Source: Thiobacillus sp. SCUT-2 | Lineage (GTDB): Bacteria > Pseudomonadota > Gammaproteobacteria > Burkholderiales > Thiobacillaceae | Direction: 5' to 3' | Length of the DNA: 64,000 bases | Assembly: GCF_035621355.1 (NCBI RefSeq) | Contig: NZ_CP141769.1 | Coordinates: 868,001 to 932,000 of the forward strand | Shown: positions 1 to 11,459 of the stretch, one piece after another | Position numbering within the stretch: position 1 is the stretch's first letter | How the letters are laid out: the number at the start of each line of letters is the position of its first letter | Notes under the pieces: model-generated | The model's input: only the letters and a program-made list of their open reading frames with translations | Database searches by the model: none | What the model was told of the DNA's origin: nothing | Translations under genes and position numbers: made by a program

Positions 1-111
1 AGCCTGGTGCAGGCGGTGGGCGAAGTCGACCCGGAGGCGACGCCGCAGCTGCTCGAGCGCTGGCGCGAGGGCATGTCGGTCGTCACCGACGCCTTCATCC
101 GGCGCTACTGA
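1..111 (+). CDS. C-terminal end of an unidentified protein (cut by window edge)
   Basis: The first 36 codons are open in frame 1 and end at TGA (109-111). The tail reads LVQAVGEVDPEATPQLLERW and finishes DAFIRRY. It is acidic and helical-looking, with codon use like the neighbouring genes. It carries no motif that I recognise, so no function is proposed. It converges on the GNAT gene on the other strand, with about 33 bp between the two stops. Confidence 0.55.
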   Translation, partial: SLVQAVGEVDPEATPQLLERWREGMSVVTDAFIRRY

Positions 112-144
112 GCCGCGCCGTCGGCTGGCCCCCGCCGAGACGGC

Positions 145-627
145 CTACTCCAGCCATTTCTGCATGAACTGCGCTGCACCCAGCGCCGGGTCGAGCCGGT
201 AGTCGTCGAATCCCAGCCGCTCGTAGAGCCGGCGCGCGGCGCGGTTGCCGGCAAGCACTTCCAGCGTCAGCTTGCAGGCCCCGCGTTCCCGCGCGATGGC
301 CTCGACCTCGGCGAACATCTGCGCCGCGATGCCGCGCCCGCGATGGCTGGCGCGCACGACCACGTCGTGCACGTTGACGAGCGGCCGGCAGGCGAAGGTC
401 GAGAAGCCCTCGATCGCGTTGACCAGGCCGACCGGCATCGCGCCGTCGAACGCGAGCACGCTGAAGATGAACGGGCGTGCGGCTAGCGCGCTGACCAGAC
501 TCGCACGCACGGCGTCGGCGAGCGGCGCGCCGCCGCCCGTCGGATCGCGCGCGTAGGCATCCAGCAGGTCGACCAGTGCGGCGGCGTCGGCAGGGTCGTC
601 GTAGCGGGCGCGGCGGACGACGATCAT
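145..627 (-). CDS. GNAT-family N-acetyltransferase
   Basis: A 160-residue GCN5-related acetyltransferase that would transfer acetyl from acetyl-CoA to an amine; the substrate is unknown. The acetyl-CoA pyrophosphate loop RGRGIA lies at residues 96-101, after the beta4 strand VNVHDVVVRASH. The usual C-terminal NRAARRLYERLGF helix-strand lies at 128-140. The ATG at 627 overlaps the nadC stop in an ATGA arrangement, so the two are translationally coupled and this is the downstream gene of a nadC-GNAT operon. Membership of the GNAT fold is clear; nothing in the sequence identifies the acceptor. Confidence 0.85.
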   Translation of the reverse strand: MIVVRRARYDDPADAAALVDLLDAYARDPTGGGAPLADAVRASLVSALAARPFIFSVLAFDGAMPVGLVNAIEGFSTFACRPLVNVHDVVVRASHRGRGIAAQMFAEVEAIARERGACKLTLEVLAGNRAARRLYERLGFDDYRLDPALGAAQFMQKWLE

Positions 628-1466
628 GCCGCGTCGATGCGCATCGACAGGTCGACCGCGCGGATGTGCTTGGTGAGGCCGCCGACCGAGATGCGGTCGA
701 CGCTCGTCTCCGCGTAGGCGCGCACGGTCTCCAGCGTGATGTTGCCCGAGGCTTCCAGCTCGGCGCGGCCGGCCGTCAGCGCGACCGCCTCGCGCATCCG
801 GGCCGGCGTGAAATTGTCGAGCAGCACCAGCCGGGCGCCGGCGGCGAGGGCCTCGTGCAGCTGGTCGAGCGTCTCCACCTCGATCTGCACGCTGGCCTTG
901 CCGGCGGCCAGTTCGAACGCCGCCTGCAGCGCCGGGCCGATGCCGCCGGCCGCGGCGATGTGGTTTTCCTTGATGAGGATGCCGTCGTAGAGGCCCATGC
1001 GCTGGTTGCGCCCGCCGCCGACGCGCACCGCGTATTTCTCGGCGATGCGCAGGCCGGGCAGCGTCTTGCGGGTGTCGTAGATCGCCGCGCGCGTGCCGCG
1101 CACGGCCTCGACGTAGGGGCGCGTCGCGGTGGCGACGGCCGACAGCGTCTGCAGGAAATTCAGCGCGGGCCGCTCGGCGGTGAGCAGGGCGCGTGCGTTG
1201 CCGCTGATCTCCAGCAGCACGTCGCCGGCGGCGACGGCGTCGCCCTCGCTGACGCGCCAGTCGATCGCGCAGCCGAGATCGAGCGCCCTGAAGCAGGCGT
1301 CGAACCATGGCCGGCCGGCGATCACGGCGGCCTCGCGGGTCACCACCCGCGCGCGGGCGGTCTGCGTCGGCGGGATCAGTAGGGCGGTCAGGTCGCCGCT
1401 GCCGACGTCCTCGGCCAGCGCCCGGTTGACATCGATTTCGACGGCGGAAGTGAGCAAATCGGACAT
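624..1466 (-). CDS. nadC: Nicotinate-nucleotide pyrophosphorylase (carboxylating)
   Basis: Quinolinate phosphoribosyltransferase. It converts quinolinate and PRPP to nicotinate mononucleotide, CO2 and PPi in de novo NAD synthesis in the cytosol. The 280-residue product has the normal family length. The PRPP/quinolinate-binding segment DTRKT (131-135) and the block GGRNQRMGLYDGILIKENH (about 151-169) are intact. The ATG at 1466 is preferred; an in-frame TTG at 1487 would add seven residues. The gene diverges from clpB, leaving under 90 bp for both promoters, and is followed with a 4-bp overlap by a GNAT gene. Confidence 0.95.
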   Translation of the reverse strand: MSDLLTSAVEIDVNRALAEDVGSGDLTALLIPPTQTARARVVTREAAVIAGRPWFDACFRALDLGCAIDWRVSEGDAVAAGDVLLEISGNARALLTAERPALNFLQTLSAVATATRPYVEAVRGTRAAIYDTRKTLPGLRIAEKYAVRVGGGRNQRMGLYDGILIKENHIAAAGGIGPALQAAFELAAGKASVQIEVETLDQLHEALAAGARLVLLDNFTPARMREAVALTAGRAELEASGNITLETVRAYAETSVDRISVGGLTKHIRAVDLSMRIDAA

Positions 1467-1493
1467 GGCGGGCCTGAATTCGGACAAGACGGG

Positions 1494-1520
1494 TTGAAAT
1501 CGGCGGAATCGCCTCTACTT
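1494..1520 (+). promoter_or_regulatory. Putative heat-shock (sigma-32) promoter of clpB
   Basis: TTGAAA at 1494-1499 is followed after 13 bases by CTCTACTT (1513-1520), which matches the sigma-32 -10 consensus CCCCATTT at 5 of 8 positions. The spacing fits RpoH promoters, and clpB is a standard RpoH target. This is a motif match only. Confidence 0.4.
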
Positions 1521-1552
1521 GGGTGGCATTGAATATACCGCAGAGGGTTCCC

Positions 1553-4144
<2,592 letters not shown>

Positions 4145-4163
4145 TCCGCTCGCCCGGCGCGGC

Positions 4164-4194
4164 AAAAGGGGGCGCATGCGCCCCCTTCGCTTTT
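4164..4194 (+). terminator. Rho-independent terminator of clpB
   Basis: A perfect 22-bp palindrome (4166-4187, arms AAGGGGGCGC) is followed by CGCTTTT. It lies 22 bp beyond the clpB stop. Confidence 0.8.
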
Positions 4195-4247
4195 CCAGTG
4201 ACCGGGCGCGGCACCGCTGCGCCGTCGGCCGGGATGGTGATAGGCTG

Positions 4248-4946
4248 ATGCTTTCCGACGCGTCGCCCGCTCGTCCCGCCATGCTTCCTCAGCCGTCCGC
4301 AAACTGGCTCCTCGTCACCCATCTGGGGGCGGCCGGTATCGTCCTGCCGCTGCTCGCGACGATCGCCGTCGCGCTGCGGCTGGCAGGCCAGCGGCCGGCC
4401 CTGCGGGCCTGGGTCCTGGCGATGGCGGCCGGCGTTACCGTCGTGCTGGCGACCAAGGTCGCGTTCATCGGCTGGGGATGGGGCAGTGCCGCGCTCGACT
4501 TCACGGGGATCAGCGGCCACACCATGCTCGCCGCCTCGGTCTTCCCGCTTTGGCTGGGCTGGCTGCTGGCCGGGCCGGGCCGACGCGCCAGCCCGTGGGG
4601 CACCGTGCTGGGGCTCGCCATCGCCGGTGCCGTCGGCTGGTCGAGGCTGGCGCTGGGGGCGCACAGCCCGAGCGAGGTGGTCATCGGCTGGCTCGTCGGC
4701 GCCGCGGTCAGTCTCGTCGCGTGCGCTTCGCTCGCGGCGCAGGAACGCCCGCGGGGATGGGCTGGCCTCGTGGCCGGGGCGGTGCTGCTGTCGGCGCTCA
4801 GCCCCTCCGTCGCCGGCTATCTTCCGACGCACAAATGGGAGGTCCGCGTCGCCCTGGCGCTGTCGGGGCACGCGCGGCCCTATGTCCGGCAGGATCTCCA
4901 CCGCCAGCCGAAGCCCGATCTTGCACAAGCCGCCGGGCCGGGCTAG
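4248..4946 (+). CDS. PAP2-family membrane phosphatase
   Basis: A 232-residue multi-spanning inner-membrane protein with type 2 phosphatidic acid phosphatase signatures. A conserved SGH lies after a GISGHTM turn. About 45 residues later comes SRLALGAHSPSEV, matching the family motif SRxxxxxH with an acidic residue four positions on. The first PAP2 motif (KxxxxxxRP) is not obvious. Such enzymes remove phosphate from lipid phosphates or undecaprenyl pyrophosphate at the periplasmic face; the substrate here is unknown. The start is either ATG 4248 or ATG 4281, since neither has a strong ribosome site. The C-terminus (QDLHRQPKPDLAQAAGPG) lies outside the domain. The gene converges on the M48-like gene, 12 bp away. 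Confidence 0.75.
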   Translation: MLSDASPARPAMLPQPSANWLLVTHLGAAGIVLPLLATIAVALRLAGQRPALRAWVLAMAAGVTVVLATKVAFIGWGWGSAALDFTGISGHTMLAASVFPLWLGWLLAGPGRRASPWGTVLGLAIAGAVGWSRLALGAHSPSEVVIGWLVGAAVSLVACASLAAQERPRGWAGLVAGAVLLSALSPSVAGYLPTHKWEVRVALALSGHARPYVRQDLHRQPKPDLAQAAGPG

Positions 4947-4958
4947 CCGGTTGTCGCG

Positions 4959-5696
4959 TCATTCGTGCGCAACGGCGCGAAGCCGCCAGCGCAGTGGCGG
5001 ATGGAGGCTGAACCACGCGGGGTGAGGCGGCATGACCGCGAGCCACGCGCACAGCGCATCCTGCGCGCCCGCGCCGCTCGCCTGCGCCGCCTGTCGATCG
5101 GCGGCGAGTTCGAACCTCCAGTGCAGCATGAGCCAGATGCCGAGGAATCCGCCGCTCGCGAGCCAGGCCGTGAGGGAGGCGGGATCATCCGGCAGCGCGA
5201 CCGTGAAGATCAGCAGCGGCACGAGCGCCGCCAGCCGGTGGCGGAGCGTGGCGTGGACCGCGGCGCGCGCGAGCAGGAAGCGCAGTGCCGGCGGCGTTAG
5301 CCGGCTCGCCAGGCCGGTCGACAGGAACACCTCGCAGCGGCGGGGCAACAGGCCGGCGGTGAGGACAAACGGCATCGCGTGCTCGAACAGCACGACGGGC
5401 GGCGCGGGCAGATTGTCCCTGTCGACATCGTCGTTAGCCTGGTCGATCGTTGCAGCAAGCGGTCCGCCCGAAACGGCACCGACCATCAACGCCCGGCACA
5501 GCGCGGGCCCAAAGACGAACCCGGCCAGCACCAGCAGGCCCTGATAGAGCGCCGAGCCGATTGGATAGGCCGGCGTCGCGGCCCAGGCAGCCGGTACCAG
5601 CAGGTCGGGGCCGAAGTACGCGAGGCAGCTCGCGACGAGGAACAGTCCGATGCGGCGGGGAGACGAGGGGATCACGTGGAGGCGACAGCGACGCAA
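4959..5696 (-). CDS. Degenerate M48-like membrane protein lacking HEXXH
   Basis: A 245-residue protein with several hydrophobic segments (about 15-40, 48-70, 155-170, 178-192) and an M48-type core. STGLASRLTPPALRFLLARA resembles the region leading into the M48 active site, and FELAADR (195-201) matches the downstream E-x3-D motif. Where M48 peptidases have HEXXH, this protein has RAAVH (144-148): the first zinc histidine and the catalytic glutamate are replaced and only the second histidine remains. It is therefore probably not a peptidase. The start is uncertain (TTG 5696 or GTG 5675; no clear ribosome site). It diverges from tamA. The M48 relationship is inferred from motif spacing. Confidence 0.6.
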   Translation of the reverse strand: MRRCRLHVIPSSPRRIGLFLVASCLAYFGPDLLVPAAWAATPAYPIGSALYQGLLVLAGFVFGPALCRALMVGAVSGGPLAATIDQANDDVDRDNLPAPPVVLFEHAMPFVLTAGLLPRRCEVFLSTGLASRLTPPALRFLLARAAVHATLRHRLAALVPLLIFTVALPDDPASLTAWLASGGFLGIWLMLHWRFELAADRQAAQASGAGAQDALCAWLAVMPPHPAWFSLHPPLRWRLRAVAHE

Positions 5697-5809
5697 GCGG
5701 CTCGGTTCAGGGTGACAGCGCGCTAGTGTACGTCGCGGCGGCGGCGCCGTTTGGTTCGCGCCAGGCCACCCCCTAGAATGGCCGGACGAACATTGTCGCG
5801 TGGATAGCC

Positions 5810-7540
5810 TTGCCTCATCGACTCCTGAAAGCCTCGCTGCTGCTGGCCGTGCTGTGCGCGCCGCCGGCGCACGCGCTGACGGTCGAGGTGGACGCGCCGG
5901 ACGCGCTCAAGCCGCTTCTGTTACAGCATCTTGAAGCGGCGCGCGCGGCACGGCGGGGCGAGCAACCCGACGCCGACGAAGTCGCGCGGCTGCGGCAGCA
6001 GAGCGATATGACGGCGCGCGATCTGCTCGCGACCGAGGGGTATTTCTCGCCGACCATCGATAGCTCGGCGGAACGCGTGGGCGACGACTGGCGACTGAAC
6101 TACCGCGTCGATCCCGGCCCGCTCACCCGGGTGCGCAGCGTGAAGCTGACGTTCGAGGGCGCCCTGACGATGCGCGGTAGTGGCCTTGCGGGGCGCATCG
6201 AGCGGGGCTTTTCGCTGAAGCCGGGGATGCCGTTCCGCCAGGCCGACTGGAACGCGGCAAAGGTGGCGGTGCTGCGCCCGCTGCTCGCGGGCGCCTATCC
6301 GGCGGCGCAGATCACCGCCAGTGAGGCGCGCATCGATCCTTCCGAGCAGGCGGCCGACCTGACGCTGACGATCGACAGCGGCCCGGCCTTCTTCTATGGC
6401 GAGCCGGTCGTCAGCGGGGCCCGGCGCTACCCGGTGTCGATCGCCCGCAACCTCAACCCGACCCGGCCCGGCAGGCCGGTTCGCCAGCAGGACCTGCTCG
6501 ACTATCAGATGGCGCTGGAAGCCAGCGGCTATTACGCGCAGGCGACGGTGCGCATCGATGCGGACCCGGCGCAGGCGGCGGCGGTGCCGATCCGGGTCGA
6601 CGTGGTCGAACGCCCCGAGAAGCGCTTCAGCGTGGGCGCGGGCGTGAGCACGGACACGGGGGCGCGGCTGCAGGCGGGATGGCTGGCGCGCGACGTCGCC
6701 GACCGCGGCTTGCGCCTTAAGCTCGACGCCCGCGCCGAAGCCCGCCAGCAGTCCGGCGCCGCCGAGCTCGCGTGGCCGCGCACGTCCGCCGGCTACGAGA
6801 ACAGCCTCGGCGCCCAGCTCAAGCAGGAGGACATCAAGGGGCAGAAGACGCGCTCGGCGCTGGCCGCGGCCAAGCGCACCCGCATCCGCGGGCCGATCCA
6901 GACGACACTGTCGCTGCAATACCAGACCGAGGAACAGCGCATCGGCAACGTCGTCAACGCGCGCAACCAGGCGTTGACCGCGACCTATGCGTGGACGCAT
7001 CGCACGACGGGACGCGCCTTCTTCCCGCGCAGCGGCCACGTGCTCACGCTGCAGGCCGGTGGCGCGGCAGCGGCCCTGCTGTCGGACACCAGTTTTGTCC
7101 GGCTGTACGGGCGCCATACCCAGTATTTCCGCGTCGGCGACACGGGCCGCCTGATCCTGCGCGGCGAGCTTGGCAGCGTGCTGGCCGACACGCGCGATGG
7201 CATTCCCACCGATTTCCTGTTTCGCGCCGGCGGCGACAACTCGGTACGCGGCTACGCCTACCAGAGCCTCGGGCGTACGCTCGCGGGCGGCGTGGCATCC
7301 GTGCGCTACCTCGCCACCGGCAGCATCGAGTACAACTATTTCTTCCGGCCGGCGTGGGGCGCGGCGCTGTTCGTCGACGCCGGCGATGCCGCCGACACGC
7401 CGCGCCAGCTCTCGCCTGTCGTCGGCTACGGCGTCGGCGCCCGCTACCGCTCGCCGGTGGGGCCGGTGAACCTCGACGTCGCCTACGGCGAAGCCACGCG
7501 CGAATTCCGCCTGCACTTCTCGCTCGGGGTGTCGTTTTGA
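5810..7540 (+). CDS. tamA: Translocation and assembly module outer-membrane protein TamA
   Basis: Omp85-family barrel that works with TamB in moving certain outer-membrane proteins and lipids. The 576-residue product has a signal peptide (LLKASLLLAVLCAPPAHA), three POTRA-like domains (about 25-265) and a C-terminal 16-strand barrel. The barrel contains the Omp85 signature FRAGGDNSVRGYAY and ends in a phenylalanine-terminated strand (FRLHFSLGVSF). The best in-frame start is TTG 5810, since upstream ATG and GTG codons are in other frames. Its stop overlaps the TTG start of tamB, so the pair is coupled. Confidence 0.92.
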   Translation: MPHRLLKASLLLAVLCAPPAHALTVEVDAPDALKPLLLQHLEAARAARRGEQPDADEVARLRQQSDMTARDLLATEGYFSPTIDSSAERVGDDWRLNYRVDPGPLTRVRSVKLTFEGALTMRGSGLAGRIERGFSLKPGMPFRQADWNAAKVAVLRPLLAGAYPAAQITASEARIDPSEQAADLTLTIDSGPAFFYGEPVVSGARRYPVSIARNLNPTRPGRPVRQQDLLDYQMALEASGYYAQATVRIDADPAQAAAVPIRVDVVERPEKRFSVGAGVSTDTGARLQAGWLARDVADRGLRLKLDARAEARQQSGAAELAWPRTSAGYENSLGAQLKQEDIKGQKTRSALAAAKRTRIRGPIQTTLSLQYQTEEQRIGNVVNARNQALTATYAWTHRTTGRAFFPRSGHVLTLQAGGAAAALLSDTSFVRLYGRHTQYFRVGDTGRLILRGELGSVLADTRDGIPTDFLFRAGGDNSVRGYAYQSLGRTLAGGVASVRYLATGSIEYNYFFRPAWGAALFVDAGDAADTPRQLSPVVGYGVGARYRSPVGPVNLDVAYGEATREFRLHFSLGVSF

Positions 7541-10500
7541 GGCGCAGCGTCGCTGTCCTGGCGGGCCTGGCGGCCGCGCTTGTGCTCGCGATCGCCGCGC
7601 TCCTCGCGACCGCGGCGACCGACGCCGGCTTGCGCGGGCTCGCCAACGCGGCAGCCGGCCTGAGCGGCGGACGGCTCGCCGTCGCCGGCGTCGAAGGCCA
7701 TCTGGGCGGCCCCATCCGCGTCGGCAGGGTCGTCGTCACCACGGCGGCGAAGCGCATCACGGTGGAGGGCGCGCGGCTGGAATGGCAGCCCGGCGCGCTG
7801 CTGCACGGAACGCTCGACGTCGGCCTGCTCGCGGCGCAAGGCGTGCGCGTCGAGGTGCTGAAGCCGGACACGACGCCGCTGCAGCCGCCGTCCAGCCTGC
7901 GCCTGCCGGTGCGCGTGCGGATCGCGGCCTGGGACGTGGCGCAGCTCGTGCTCGTCGACGCCGGTACGACGCGGGTGTTCCGCATGCTGCACGGTCGCGT
8001 CGACGACGCCGGCGATCGCTATCGCTTCACCGGCATGCGCGCGGCCACGCCCTGGGCCGACGTCGGGGGCGCGCTCGAGCTCGGCAAGGACGCGCCGTTC
8101 CCGGTACGTGGGCGCCTCGATGCGACGCGTGCGGAGCCGGTGCCGCTGCGGGCGACGCTTGCCGTGGACGGCCCGCTGGCGGCGCTCGCGTTCCGGCTGG
8201 ACGCCGAAGCGCGCGGCATGCGCGCCAGCGCCCGCGGCGAAGTCGCGCCGTTTGCGCCGGTCCGGCTGCCGCGGCTGCTGGTGGCGGGCGAGGGCGTCGA
8301 CCCGCGCCAGTTCCTCGCCGGCGCACCGGCAGCCGACTTCGCGTTTTCCGGCGTGTTCGAAGGCTTGCCGGGAGAGCGCCTGCTCGGCAGCTTCAGCCTC
8401 AGCAACCGGCTTGCCGGCCGCCTCGACGCGGGCCGCCTGCCGCTGGCGGATCTGAGCGGCGCCGTGGTGGGCGACGTCCGGCGCGCCGACTTCAGCGCGC
8501 TGTCGATCGATCTCGGCGCGGCGGGCCGACTGGGCGGGAGCGGGCGATGGCAGAACGGCCGCCTGCACCTGCGCCTCGACAGTCCCCGTCTCGATCTCGC
8601 GGGACTGCATCGCCGGCTGCATGCGACGCGGCTGCAGACGGTGCTGCAGCTCGACGGCGACGCCACGCGCCAGACGCTCACCGCCGACGTCAGCGAACGA
8701 TGGGGGCAGGGGCGGGTCGCGCTGAGCCACGGCGACGCGGTGGTGCGCCTGGATTCGGCGAATTTCGCGGGACAGGCCGGGCGACTGAGCGCGCATGGCG
8801 AACTCCGCCTCGATGCCGCGCGCGCCTTCAGCCTGGCGTTCGATGCAGCACAGATCAATCCGGCGCGGTTCGGGAAATTTCCCCGCGGGCGCCTCAACGC
8901 ACGCGGCGAGGCGAGCGGTGCGCTCCTGCCCGCAGCGCGCCTGCAGGCGCAGTTCGTCCTGCCGCCGGGCGAACTCGAGGGCCGCCCCGTGAAGGGGCAG
9001 GGGCGGCTGCGCTATGACAGCGGGCACCTGGCCGACGCCGACGTCGACGTGGACCTTGCCGGCAACCGTGCGACGCTCAAGGGCGCGTATGGACGGGCAG
9101 GCGACCGCCTCGCGTGGAACGTCGACGCGCCCGCGCTGGCGCGCCTGAACCTTGGTGTCGCCGGGCGCCTCGCCAGCCGCGGCAGCGCCAGCGGGGACCC
9201 CGCCCGCCCGCAGGTCGAGGGGCAGGTGCGCGCGAGCGGCCTGCGCCTTCCCGGCGGCGTCGCGGTCGACTCGCTGGACGCGCTGGCGAACCTGCAGGCC
9301 GCCGCGAACGGCCCTTTCAGCGGGAAACTCGACGCGGTCGGCGTGCGGCTGGCCGGCCGGCGCGTCGACGCGGTCCACGCGACCCTGACCGGCCGCCGCG
9401 ACGCGCATGCACTCGCGCTCGAGGCCCGGCTGCCGGGCTGGCACGCGACCGCGCGGCTGGCCGGCGGGCTCGATGCGAACGGAACGTGGCGCGGCCAGCT
9501 GGACCAGGCGCAGGCGCAGGGCGCGTGGCCGCTGGCGCTGCTGGCGCCCGCCCGCCTGCAGCTGTCGCGCGACCGGCAGCAGGTCGACAACCTGTCGCTC
9601 GCCTGGGCCGGCGGCCGGCTGACGCTCGCGCATCTGGACCGCGAGGGATCGACGCTTGCCAGCCGCGGCACGCTCGCCAACCTGCCGCTGGCGCCCCTCC
9701 TCGGCCTGCTGCAGCCGGCGCCGCCGCTGACCACCGATCTGCGCGTAGGCGGCGACTGGGACCTGCGCGCCGCGGCCGCGCTCGACGGCCGGCTGCGGCT
9801 GCGCCGCGAGGCGGGCGACGTGCGGCTGAACGACCCGGCGCTGGCGATGGGACTGACGGCGCTCACGCTCGATGCCGAGGCGGCGGCTGGCAAGGCGCGG
9901 CTGCAGCTGGCTGCCGACACGCGCGATGCGGGCCGGCTGCGGCTCGACGGCCAGGGGACGCTGGTGCGCGAAGGCGCCGCGTTCACGCTGTCGCGCAGCG
10001 CGCCGCTGGCGTGGACTGCGCGGTTCGATGCCCCCGACCTGCGCCTGCTCCGGCCCTTCCTGCCGCTCGGGGTGCGCGCCGACGCGCGCCTCGCGGCGCG
10101 GCTGACCGGCAGCGGCAGCCTCGCCGCGCCGCAGGTCGAGGGCGAGGTCCGCGCCGACGCCATCCGCTTCGCCATGCCCGAGGAGGGCGTGGCGATCACC
10201 GGCGGCACGCTGCAGCTGGCGCTCGCGGACGACCGCGTGCGGGTGGCGACGGGAGAACTGAAGGGAACGAGCGGCCGCATCGTGGTGAGCGGCGAAGCGC
10301 AGCTGAGCAATCCGCAGGCCGGGCTCAAGCTCGATTTCCAGCAGTTCGCGGCGACCAACCGCAGCGACCGCCGCGTGGTGGTCTCCGGCGCCACGACGCT
10401 CGATCTCGACCCCCGGCAGGTGCGCCTCACCGGCACCCTCACCGCCGACCGCGCGCGCCTGGAGATGCCCGAGGCGAGCCGGCCCGAGCTGTCGAGCGAC

Positions 10501-11307
10501 GTCGTCGTCGTCGGCCGGCCGCCGCGCGAGCAGCCCGCGGCGCAGCGCATCCCGCTGGCGCTCGATCTCACGCTGCGGCTCGGCAACGACTTCCTGTTCA
10601 AGGGCGCCGGGCTCGACGCGCGGCTCGGCGGGCAATTGCGCGTATTCACGATCGTGCAGGCGGTCCCTGCGCCGGGGCCGCGCCTGGCGGCGGCCCCGGC
10701 GCAGCAGCTGCGCGCCGAGGGCACGATCCAGGTGGTGAAGGGGCGCTACGCCGCGTATGCGCAGACGCTCGACATCGAGCGCGGCGTGATGCGCTTCGTC
10801 GGCCCGATCGACAATCCCGGGCTGGACGTGCTGGCGGTGCGCACGACGCCGAGCGTGAAGGTCGGCGTCGAGGTCGGCGGCACCGTGCAGCGCCCGGTCG
10901 TGACGCTCTATTCCGATCCGCCGCTGCCCGACACCGAGAAGCTCGCCTGGCTGGTGCTGGGGCACGGCCTGGAGAGCAGCGGGCAGCAGGAATTCGTGCT
11001 GCTGCAGGTGGCCGCCGGCGCCCTGCTGAGCCAGACCGAGTCGGTCAACCTGCAGGCGAAGATGGCGGAGACCCTCGGCATCGACAGCTTCGACGTGCGT
11101 GCCGGGAGCGGCGAAGCGCTGACCGGCACGGTCGTCAGCGTCGGCAAGCGGCTTTCGTCGCGTGCGACGCTGAGCTACGAGCAGAGCCTCGACGGCCTCA
11201 GCCAGGTGGTCAAGGTGCTGTACCAGCTGTCGAAGCATGTGCGCCTCGAAGCGCAGGCGGGGCAGCAGAACAGCCTCGACGCCTTCTATACCCGCGAATA
11301 CGACTGA
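7537..11307 (+). CDS. tamB: Translocation and assembly module inner-membrane protein TamB
   Basis: A 1256-residue AsmA-like protein, anchored in the inner membrane and spanning the periplasm as a hydrophobic groove that meets TamA. One N-terminal membrane helix (about 5-30) is followed by over 900 residues of repetitive beta-strand sequence rich in L, A, D, R and G. The conserved TamB C-terminal domain (DUF490) ends in RLSSRATLSYEQSLDG and a tyrosine-rich tail. Starting at TTG 7537 creates a TTGA overlap with tamA and keeps the membrane helix. The length is close to family norms (about 1250-1300). No frameshift is seen. Confidence 0.92.
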   Translation: MRRSVAVLAGLAAALVLAIAALLATAATDAGLRGLANAAAGLSGGRLAVAGVEGHLGGPIRVGRVVVTTAAKRITVEGARLEWQPGALLHGTLDVGLLAAQGVRVEVLKPDTTPLQPPSSLRLPVRVRIAAWDVAQLVLVDAGTTRVFRMLHGRVDDAGDRYRFTGMRAATPWADVGGALELGKDAPFPVRGRLDATRAEPVPLRATLAVDGPLAALAFRLDAEARGMRASARGEVAPFAPVRLPRLLVAGEGVDPRQFLAGAPAADFAFSGVFEGLPGERLLGSFSLSNRLAGRLDAGRLPLADLSGAVVGDVRRADFSALSIDLGAAGRLGGSGRWQNGRLHLRLDSPRLDLAGLHRRLHATRLQTVLQLDGDATRQTLTADVSERWGQGRVALSHGDAVVRLDSANFAGQAGRLSAHGELRLDAARAFSLAFDAAQINPARFGKFPRGRLNARGEASGALLPAARLQAQFVLPPGELEGRPVKGQGRLRYDSGHLADADVDVDLAGNRATLKGAYGRAGDRLAWNVDAPALARLNLGVAGRLASRGSASGDPARPQVEGQVRASGLRLPGGVAVDSLDALANLQAAANGPFSGKLDAVGVRLAGRRVDAVHATLTGRRDAHALALEARLPGWHATARLAGGLDANGTWRGQLDQAQAQGAWPLALLAPARLQLSRDRQQVDNLSLAWAGGRLTLAHLDREGSTLASRGTLANLPLAPLLGLLQPAPPLTTDLRVGGDWDLRAAAALDGRLRLRREAGDVRLNDPALAMGLTALTLDAEAAAGKARLQLAADTRDAGRLRLDGQGTLVREGAAFTLSRSAPLAWTARFDAPDLRLLRPFLPLGVRADARLAARLTGSGSLAAPQVEGEVRADAIRFAMPEEGVAITGGTLQLALADDRVRVATGELKGTSGRIVVSGEAQLSNPQAGLKLDFQQFAATNRSDRRVVVSGATTLDLDPRQVRLTGTLTADRARLEMPEASRPELSSDVVVVGRPPREQPAAQRIPLALDLTLRLGNDFLFKGAGLDARLGGQLRVFTIVQAVPAPGPRLAAAPAQQLRAEGTIQVVKGRYAAYAQTLDIERGVMRFVGPIDNPGLDVLAVRTTPSVKVGVEVGGTVQRPVVTLYSDPPLPDTEKLAWLVLGHGLESSGQQEFVLLQVAAGALLSQTESVNLQAKMAETLGIDSFDVRAGSGEALTGTVVSVGKRLSSRATLSYEQSLDGLSQVVKVLYQLSKHVRLEAQAGQQNSLDAFYTREYD

Positions 11308-11372
11308 ATCGCGCGTGGGCGCGTGGGATGACCCGGAGGCTTCATCGGCTGGCTCAATCGCTCAAATCCCGA

Positions 11373-11381
11373 TGTTAGAAT
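11373..11381 (+). promoter_or_regulatory. Extended -10 promoter upstream of surE
   Basis: TG-T-TAGAAT forms an extended -10 element about 80 bp before the surE ATG. No good -35 hexamer is present, which fits an extended -10 promoter. It would drive the four-gene surE-pcm-nlpD-rpoS operon. Confidence 0.45.
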
Positions 11382-11459
11382 CGGCCCAATGTCAGACCTT
11401 CGCATCATCGCCATGAATTTCCCGTGCCGAATGCCTGCCGTTTCCGGAGGGGGCCGCTG

